From Channallabes apus (lineage: Eukaryota > Chordata > Actinopteri > Siluriformes > Clariidae), in contig CM060130.1 of NCBI GenBank assembly GCA_030522415.1, forward strand, positions 22,590,465-22,654,464: a stretch of 64,000 bases of DNA, in the 5' to 3' direction. Numbering within the stretch: the first letter of the stretch is position 1; every line of letters begins with the position of its first letter. The notes under the pieces were generated by a model, which saw only the letters and a program-made list of their open reading frames with translations, was not told the origin of the DNA and searched no databases. The translations under genes were made by a program, and so were the position numbers. Shown piece after piece: positions 57,282 to 64,000 of this stretch.

Positions 57282-57716
57282 TATGTGTGTGTTTCTAATA
57301 ACTTTCTAAACGTTGTATTTATGTAAGCTTATCTTATTTACTACTTATAAGGATGAATAGTTTCCTCACTTTTTAAGTCGCTTTGGATAAAACCGTTTGC
57401 TAACTATCTGTGCACCCCTCTTTAATTCATCAACTATTCTAAAGCATCTGATTAATAATGTAATAAATAATGAAGTTTATTTAAATTGAATTTTGACTAT
57501 AATTTTAAACAGACTCCACCTTTATGTGTTAGGCTACACATTATGCCATTTTTTACGTTTTATTATTATTATTTTAAATGGAAATAAGTGACCAGTCCAG
57601 TAGCCTAAAACCAGCCATGCAACCTCATTTAATGGTCACAAACTCCACTGTCCTACAAGTTTTTTGCTGGATTTATTTGTTTCTGTTAACCTAAAACAGG
57701 AAAATGTGCATCTAAA
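57282..57716. other. No gene; fish-wide repeat phrase inverted
   Basis: AAGTCGCTTTGGATAAAACC near 57376 is the inverse of the CTTATCCAGAGCGACTTA phrase. It ends at TSD CTAAA (57712-57716). Confidence 0.5.
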
Positions 57717-58339
57717 TGTCACATCTGTGCCACCACGGTCCGGGGAAATACGATCTGGGTCTCCGGACTACTGAGCCGCACCTTGTCCCCCCCTAGTGTG
57801 TCAAAGTGGTATGTCTTCCCCTAATCAAAGTAATGATGTGCACCTGTGTCACTCCCTCGTGTGTCACTATAAATGCCAGTCAGATCCGGACGCGTGTGTC
57901 CGTGCACTGTTGTCTTCACATTATGTTTCGTTGTGTCTCCTCACCTCTCTGTGTGTGCGTGTCTCCTCCTCAGGACTGAGCCGAGTCTGCAGGGTCAGGG
58001 TAAGACCTGTCACAACAGGTATCTGGGATTAAAGACTATGATGATACGTGCGGCGTGAGCGCCATTGTCTCGAGTGTTTGCTCTGTGGATTTCTTGGAAG
58101 GAAGAGGACTGTGCTTGTGTAAACTGTGCCCACCTGCAGACCCAGCCTGAGGAGGTTTTCTGAGGAGCTTCCCCGTTTTGTTTATTGTGTTTTGTGTTTC
58201 TTCGTGTTTTGAGTTGGGTTATTATTTTCATGAAAAGGAAAGAGACTTTAATTGAAAAAATAAGAAAATAAACGTGAACCTGAGTTTTGAACTTGAACCT
58301 GTATCTTGCGTCCTCACTGAATAACCTGAGATCATGACA
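57717..58339 (+). mobile_element. 5' LTR of the plus-strand chromodomain Gypsy
   Basis: 623 bp, TGTCACATCTGTGCC to ATCATGACA. TATAAA lies at 57868-57873, the predicted transcript start at about 57898, and a polyadenylation signal AATAAA near 58267. TSD CTAAA is at 57712-57716. It differs from the 3' LTR at three positions. Confidence 0.97.
57898..57906 (+). promoter_or_regulatory. Putative self-primer sequence at the transcript 5' end
   Basis: GTCCGTGCA lies 30 bases after the TATA box and is the perfect complement of TGCACGGAC at 58342-58350, just after the LTR. The same position in the 3' LTR carries a G-to-A change (62859). Confidence 0.7.
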
Positions 58340-59353
58340 GATGCACGGACCTTCATGGACGCAGCAGGTGTACCCCTGCCGGATGAAGACACACGCCTCC
58401 ACGAATACCTAAGAGCGCAGCAACAGGAGATCAGCAGTCTGGCGCGAGCCGTTCATGACCTGGCAGGCAGCGTGTCACAGCTCGCGACATCGAAGCTCCC
58501 TCCGGCTGCTCACCCAGCGAACGCGACACCACCGAGGCCACGCCCAACTCCACCTGAAAGGTATGGAGGCGACCCAGAGGGGTGCCGAAAATTTCTACTG
58601 GCTTGTGAACTTTATCTCGAAGATTTCCCGAACATGAATGACTCCCAAAAAGTGAGTTTTGTTACACAGCATCTGACGGGAAGAGCAATGGACTGGGCGA
58701 CAGCGTTATGGAGCGCCGGAGGTGTAGCGACCACCCGGTATCGGCGGTTCGTTGAAGCCCTCCGCGCGGTGTTCGACCACCCGGACCAGGGCAGATCAGG
58801 AGAGCAGCAGCTGCTGAGGGTGAGTCAACGAAACACCACGGTGGCTGACTATGCGGTGCGCTTTCAGGTGCTGGCGGCGGAAAGCGGGTGGTGTGAGAAG
58901 AGTCTGCTGGCTCGCTTTCGAGACGGATTAAACGCGGATATCCAGCTTGATCTCGCGTGCAGAGACACTGAACTCTCATTAGAAGACACTATAACCCTAG
59001 CTATCAAACTGGACCAGCATCTATGCGGACAGCAGTGTCGACCTCCACCCCGCACCGCGCCACGCGCAGCACCACGCCGCCGCTTCAGCTCCCCTCAGCA
59101 GCCTACCCCCGAGCGCGAAGGCACCTGGACCGCCGAGCCGATGGATGTCGCCACTTCACGCCTAACGGCGTCAGAGAGATCTCGCAGGATGACAGCTGGG
59201 CTGTGCTTGTATTGTGGAGGCGACAAACACCTCGTAAAAGACTGCCCACTGCTCAAAGTAACGCCTCGCACCCCCCCCCACACACACACGCACCCTTCTG
59301 TATACCTGCCTGTATTTCGTTTCGTAATCGTTCTCTGTCTGTCTCTCCTCTAA
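58334..59353 (+). CDS. Gypsy gag
   Basis: 339 residues starting [12 protein letters not shown]. The ATG lies in the last six bases of the LTR and the frame runs directly across the self-priming site, so the first codons double as the primer-binding region. The retrotransposon gag (capsid-like) domain spans roughly residues 75-230 ([65 protein letters not shown]). A single CCHC knuckle follows ([14 protein letters not shown]). After a run of nine C residues the frame continues into a nonsense tail and stops. It assembles the particle and packages RNA. Confidence 0.93.
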   Translation: MTDARTFMDAAGVPLPDEDTRLHEYLRAQQQEISSLARAVHDLAGSVSQLATSKLPPAAHPANATPPRPRPTPPERYGGDPEGCRKFLLACELYLEDFPNMNDSQKVSFVTQHLTGRAMDWATALWSAGGVATTRYRRFVEALRAVFDHPDQGRSGEQQLLRVSQRNTTVADYAVRFQVLAAESGWCEKSLLARFRDGLNADIQLDLACRDTELSLEDTITLAIKLDQHLCGQQCRPPPRTAPRAAPRRRFSSPQQPTPEREGTWTAEPMDVATSRLTASERSRRMTAGLCLYCGGDKHLVKDCPLLKVTPRTPPHTHTHPSVYLPVFRFVIVLCLSLL

Positions 59354-62300
59354 TAGATTCCGGATCGGCTGGCAACCTCATCTCTACCTCTCTCCTTTCC
59401 GCGCTGCAAGCTCCCGTGTCGAAGCTTCCATCCCCGATATCAGTTAAAGCTCTGGATGGTCACACACTTAGTCAATCGCCACTTACAGGCATATCAGTCC
59501 CATTACGGTTAACTTTCCCCGGCCATTCTGAGGAGATAAATTTCTTCGTGCTTCCTCAGGTGGACCATTCCGTCGTGCTGGGTCTCCCCTGGCTCAGTTT
59601 CCACAATCCCAATTTTGATTGGGCTCATGCACGCATCCGATCATGGTCCAAGCGATGCGCTAAAACATGTAAACCGCCCACGTTAGCGGTCCAAGTTACC
59701 ACCATTGAAAGCCCGAGTGATAAGGTATCCCAAAGTGTGCCTTCCGAGTACGCGGCATTCCAAGATGTATTTAGCGTTAGGGCAGCTGCAAGACTTCCTC
59801 CCCACCGTCCGTGGGATTGTGCTATTGAGCTCGTGCCTGGGAAAGCACCGCCTTACTCGCGTGTTTATCCACTGTCTCTGGAGGAAACCAGGGCGATGGA
59901 GGAATACGTAGAGGAGGCTCTCAGACAGGGGCTCATTAGCAGGTCCACGTCTCCCGCTTCGGCAGGGTTCTTTTTTATTGAGAAAAAAGGCGGGGGCTTA
60001 AGACCCTGTATAGATTATAGGGGGCTCAACGCCGTCACAATAAAGTACAAGCACCCACTGCCACTGGTGCCAGCCGCTATCGACCAACTCCGAGGGGCCT
60101 CCATATTCACTAAACTCGACCTCCGCAGCGCTTATAACCTCGTTCGTGTGCGTAAAGGGGACGAGTGGAAGACCGCGTTTAGCACCTCATCGGGGCATTA
60201 CCAATATAATGTCATGTCGTATGGGCTGGTAAACGCGCCTGCGGTGTTTCAGGGGTTTATGAATGACGTGTTCCGGGATATGTTTAACCGTTGTGTGATA
60301 GTATATTTAGATGATATTCTAATATACTCAGGGTCGTATTCTGAGCATGTCGGTCATGTAACCGCCGTCCTTCGTCGCCTGCGTGCACACGGGCTCTATG
60401 CGAAGGCGGAGAAATGCGAATTCCATCAACGGGAGGTAGCATTCCTCGGCTATCGTATAGGGCCACTGGGGGTCGAGATGGAGAAAACCAAGGTGGAGGC
60501 GGTAACACAATGGCCGGTACCTAGGTCAGTAAAGGCGCTACAGAGTTTCCTCGGGTTCGCCAACTTTTATAGACGGTTCATTCGGAACTTTAGTTCGGTG
60601 GCAGCGCCCCTCACCTCACTCCTCAGGGGGAAACCAACCAAACTGAAAGCACTCACTGCCGAGGCAGAGGGTGCTTTCCAAAAACTGAAGGCGCCGTTCA
60701 CAACCGCGCCTGTCTTACGGCTTCCAGACCCCGAGAAGCCATTTATCGTAGGAGTTGACGCATCAGAGGTGGGGCTCGGGGCGGTGCTGTCCCAACGTCA
60801 CGGTCAACCCGAGAAACTCCATCCCTGCGCGTTTTTCTCTCGAAAACTGACACCTGCCGAACAAAACTATGATATCGGGAATCGAGAACTGCTCGCAGTC
60901 AAAGCGGCGTTAGAGGAGTGGAGACACTGGCTGGAGGGAGCTAAACACCCATTCGTGGTACTGACCGATCACCGTAATCTTGAGTACATCCAACAGGCCA
61001 AAAGATTAAACACGCGACAAGCCCGTTGGGCGCTGTTCTTTACTCGCTTTCATTTTCACATCACATATCGCCCCGGTTCCAAAAACCTAAAAGCGGATGC
61101 GTTGTCGCGGTACTATCCAGCGCCCACCCCCACCGAAAATCCAGAGCCCATTTTACCAGCACCACTTGTGGTCGCTCCGGTCACGTGGGACCTCGACGAG
61201 GAGATCACCCGGTGGGGACATGAAAATCGTGTGCCTCCCGGGTGTCCCCAAGATCGAGTCTATGTGCCAGAGTCACTACGAGATCAAATCACAATACAGG
61301 CTCACACAAATCTGTCCTCAGGACATCCAGGGGTGGCACGTATGCTCAGCGCACTCACGCAAAAGTACTGGTGGCCGAGAATGAAAGCGACCGTAAAGAC
61401 AGTGGTTTCGTCTTGTGCCGTTTGTGCTACAACCAAAACACCACGTAACCTCCCCGTTGGGAAATTAATGCCCCTACCGACACCGAACAGACCGTGGTCA
61501 CACATCGCTGTCGACTTCGTCACGGATTTGCCAGTGTCGAAAGGGTACATGACGGTTCTGGTCGTGATCGATCGGTTCTCGAAGGGGTGTCACTTCGTCC
61601 CATTCGGTTCGCTCCCGTCAGCCATTCAGGTGGCCGAGGCCCTCTTTCAACACGTGTTCCGTTACTACGGCATCCCCGAAGATATTCTTTCCGATCGTGG
61701 TCCTCAATTTATCGCCAGGGTCTGGAAAGCGTTCTTCCAGAAGTTGGGGACCACCGTTAGCCTAACGTCGGGCTACCACCCCGAGTCTAATGGGCAGGCA
61801 GAGCGGACTGTTCAGGAACTTGGGAGATATCTTCGAGCATACTGTAGTAGCCGACAGCATGACTGGGCCGACTGGCTGCTTTGGGCTGAGTACGCTCAGA
61901 ACTCGCTCATCCACTCTGCTACCGGTCTGACGCCGTTCCAGTGTATCCTCGGGTATCAACCTCCGCTCTGTCCCTGGGACGCCACTCCCACCGAAGTTCC
62001 CATGGTGGATCAGTGGTTCCGAAGAGCGGAGAGAGTATGGGAAGATGCACATGTGCAGATTTCCAGAGCAGTCACTCGTTTCAAGAAGTTTGCCGATAGA
62101 CGTAGGAAGGAAGGTCCTCCGCTCCAGGTAGGCGATCGGGTATGGCTCTCGACACGTGACCTTAAACTCAACCTCCCCTGTCGCAAACTGTCCCCCAAGT
62201 TCATCGGTCCCTTTCCCATACTCGCACAAGTCAACACAGTCTCATACAAAATCAAACTTCCCACACATATGCACATTAACCCATGTTTCCCTTCTAAGGC

Positions 62301-62403
62301 CGGTGGTTCGGGGACCCCTAGACGAGGGTACAGCAGAGCCGTCGCTCCCTGGGGCCGTGGAGATCGAGGGTACCCCGGCGTTCAAGGTAACCCGGCTACT
62401 TGA
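59285..62403 (+). CDS. Gypsy pol (protease, RT, RNase H, integrase)
   Basis: The polyprotein reads in the -1 frame relative to gag, in one open stretch of over 1,000 residues. The protease has [11 protein letters not shown]. The reverse transcriptase has [31 protein letters not shown] and the catalytic [10 protein letters not shown]. RNase H has [39 protein letters not shown] and KADALSR. The integrase has the HHCC region ([26 protein letters not shown]) and D-D-E residues in [17 protein letters not shown] and SNGQAERT. The GPY/F-like region ([12 protein letters not shown]) follows. Its C-terminus after INPC is shifted by a small deletion, so the chromodomain lies in another frame. The frame is open further upstream but is only a shadow of gag there. 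It is probably made by -1 frameshifting or was inactivated by one base. Confidence 0.93.
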
Positions 62404-62731
62404 CTCACGGAGGAGAAGAGGGTCACTCCAATATCTGGTGGAGTGGGAGGGCTACGGTCCGGAGGAAAGGAGCTGGGTCCCGGCCAAAGACATCCTGATG
62501 CCGGAACTCATCACTACTTTCCATCAGGAGAGGCCGGATCGCCCTGCTCCCCGACCTCCGGGCCGCCCCGCTCGACGGCCAGCACAACCAGGCCGCGAGT
62601 CCCGACTCCCTCTGGTAAGACGTCGGGGGCGCCCTCGCCTCCTTCAGGAGGACGGTCCTGAGGGGGGTGGTACTGTCACATCTGTGCCACCACGGTCCGG
62701 GGAAATACGATCTGGGTCTCCGGACTACTGA
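62290..62731 (+). pseudogene. Chromodomain of the Gypsy pol, displaced in frame
   Basis: The frame reads [15 protein letters not shown], then the chromodomain [40 protein letters not shown], then an Arg/Pro-rich tail ([19 protein letters not shown]). It belongs after the integrase tail but is two frames away from it, probably because of a short deletion near 62280. In chromoviruses this module guides integration by binding histone marks. Confidence 0.85.
62661..62670 (+). promoter_or_regulatory. Polypurine tract
   Basis: AGGGGGGTGG lies three bases before the 3' LTR, as expected for plus-strand DNA priming. Confidence 0.8.
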
Positions 62732-63296
62732 GCCGCACCTTGTCCCCCCCTAGTGTGTCAAAGTGGTATGTCTTCCCCTAATCAAAGTAATGATGTGCAC
62801 CTGTGTCACTCCCTCGTGTGTCACTATAAATGCCAGTCAGATCCGGACGCGTGTGTCCATGCACTGTTGTCTTCACATTATGTTTCGTTGTGTCTCCTCA
62901 CCTCTCTGTGTGTGTGTGTCTCCTCCTCAGGACTGAGCCGAGTCTGCAGGGTCAGGGTAAGACCTGTCACAACAGGTATCTGGGATTAAAGACTATGATG
63001 ATACGTGCGGCGTGAGCGCCATTGTCTCGAGTGTTTGCTCTGTGGATTTCTTGGAAGGAAGAGGACTGTGCTTGTGTAAACTGTGCCCGCCTGCAGACCC
63101 AGCCTGAGGAGGTTTTCTGAGGAGCTTCCCCGTTTTGTTTATTGTGTTTTGTGTTTCTTCGTGTTTTGAGTTGGGTTATTATTTTCATGAAAAGGAAAGA
63201 GACTTTAATTGAAAAAATAAGAAAATAAACGTGAACCTGAGTTTTGAACTTGAACCTGTATCTTGCGTCCTCACTGAATAACCTGAGATCATGACA
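62674..63296 (+). mobile_element. 3' LTR of the plus-strand chromodomain Gypsy
   Basis: 623 bp, three differences from the 5' LTR (62859, 62915, 63089). TSD CTAAA follows at 63297-63301. Confidence 0.97.
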
Positions 63297-63492
63297 CTAA
63301 ACACAAAATAAATCTTAAATTTAGATAAAATGTCATAATAAGAAGTCATAAAATTATAAATATATTTCAAGAACACAACACTTCTTTTCACACAAGATAT
63401 TAATGGTATAACAATATATTAAAATAAATAAATATATTTCAAAAACACAACACAAAAATCAATATTTACATTACAGTACCCCACTAGTACAT
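63297..63492. other. Gypsy target site and AT-rich flank
   Basis: AT-rich with a short repeated ATATTTCAAxAACACAACAC phrase (63359 and 63432). It lies downstream of the minus-strand exon that follows. Confidence 0.4.
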
Positions 63493-63798
63493 TCACAAGT
63501 GAGGGTTGTGTAAACAAGACACACGGATGTCTCTTTTGTCTCGTACTTCCTGCAAGAAAATGTCCATGTCCTCAACTCTCTGAAAAGTAAAAAGAAAGGG
63601 AGTCCAAATTTCTTCTTCATCCCTTTCACCTTCATAAAACATTGTGTTTAGGAACAAGTCTCGCATTGTGATAGCCAACAATGCATCTTCCTCCTTCATC
63701 TTCAGGATCTTTGCCAGTTCAATTTTCCCAGCAAATTGGTGTTGGTTCTCCTCCACCCACTTACAGGCCAGCAAAATGTTTTTCATCACCGCTGAGTC
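63493..63798 (-). CDS. Host-gene exon, SMC5 hinge-like (tentative)
   Basis: After an acceptor (ATCTTGCACACAG) the minus strand is open for about 101 codons: DSAVMKNILLACKWVEENQH, QFAGKIELAKILKMKEEDAL, then FTFQRVEDMDIFLQEVRDKR and a stop after CLHNPHL. The pattern ACKWVxxNxxxF ... MKxxDA ... FxFQxxEDMxxFLxEVRDxxxxRV resembles the hinge of SMC5, a cohesin-like SMC5/6 component that folds DNA for repair. It ends in a stop inside what should be the middle of a long protein, so it may be a truncated paralogue or exon of a shortened gene. An internal GTGAAA...TTTTCAG pair would allow a tiny intron. Homology is from memory of the pattern. Confidence 0.4.
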   Translation of the reverse strand, partial: DSAVMKNILLACKWVEENQHQFAGKIELAKILKMKEEDALLAITMRDLFLNTMFYEGERDEEEIWTPFLFTFQRVEDMDIFLQEVRDKRDIRVSCLHNPHL

Positions 63799-64000
63799 CT
63801 GTGTGCAAGATAAGGATTCCAATAATAATGTAATTAGTGAAGTTCTGCTTATAAACACCTATATAAAACAGAAAAGGTAACTGCATAAACGATTTAAGCA
63901 ATACATAAACATTGTGTCTACATATATAGATTCCTGTGGTTGGGGTGATCTCCATGCTATCTGACTCAGCTGGAGTGACTTCCATCATGTCATCTGGATT

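Noticed and set aside
59023..59284. N-terminal extension of pol from Met at 59023
   Set aside because: It overlaps the gag zinc-knuckle region in another frame and shows no domain; real pol homology starts near the protease.

Overview
The window is eukaryotic nuclear DNA from a teleost fish. It is AT-rich and full of microsatellites. It carries fish-type V-SINE (Mermaid/DANA-like) copies, L2-like and Rex3 LINEs, Tc1/mariner elements, hAT-type non-autonomous elements and chromodomain Ty3/Gypsy elements, plus a spliced gene of the GIMAP (AIG1-domain immune GTPase) family. The exact SINE head resembles sequences I associate with catfishes, but that placement is a guess. No prokaryotic features, CRISPR arrays, rRNA or convincing tRNA genes were seen.

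Layout. 1-4.8 kb: a 5'-truncated LINE, a Gypsy LTR split by a V-SINE with a 12-bp target duplication, a tRNA-Pro-type primer site and a gag fragment, then an internally deleted Rex3 on the minus strand. 4.8-18.8 kb: a multi-exon GIMAP gene on the plus strand. Its candidate exons are at 7.7, 11.45, 14.34, 14.75 and 17.0 kb, and the GTPase/coiled-coil exon is at 17.55-18.81 kb. Its introns hold a SINE, solo LTRs, LINE pieces and a decayed ZBED5-like hAT transposase. 19.6-23.9 kb: a minus-strand chromodomain Gypsy element (384-bp LTRs, TSD CCTAG) inserted in a SINE, with large internal deletions. 25.4-28.6 kb: a nest in which a Tc1 element lies in a LINE tail, inside a hAT-like element (8-bp TSD), inside an older Tc1 piece. 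28.7-30.9 kb: the 5' part of an endogenous-retrovirus-like element with a repeated leader. 31.5-33.0 kb: a candidate spliced non-coding transcript. 33-46 kb: mostly non-autonomous elements, tandem repeats and microsatellites. 46.1-48.3 kb: an L2-type LINE. 49.2-50.0 kb: a broken second GIMAP copy between two related LTR pieces in opposite orientation. 54.0-54.6 kb: a hAT MITE with G-run minisatellites. 55.7-57.3 kb: a second Tc1. 57.7-63.3 kb: a nearly intact, young plus-strand chromodomain Gypsy (623-bp LTRs with 3 differences, TSD CTAAA). The end holds a minus-strand coding exon that looks like an SMC5 hinge.

How parts relate. The only convincing host gene is the GIMAP gene; the second GIMAP copy suggests a tandem family on the same strand. 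Nearly everything else is transposon-derived, and TSDs and nesting give a relative chronology. The most informative observation is that both chromodomain Gypsy elements carry a short perfect complementarity between the predicted transcript 5' end (30-31 nt after the TATA box) and the bases just after the 5' LTR. This is the arrangement expected for Tf1/sushi-type self-primed reverse transcription. It overlaps the gag start, and the paired sequence differs between the two families.
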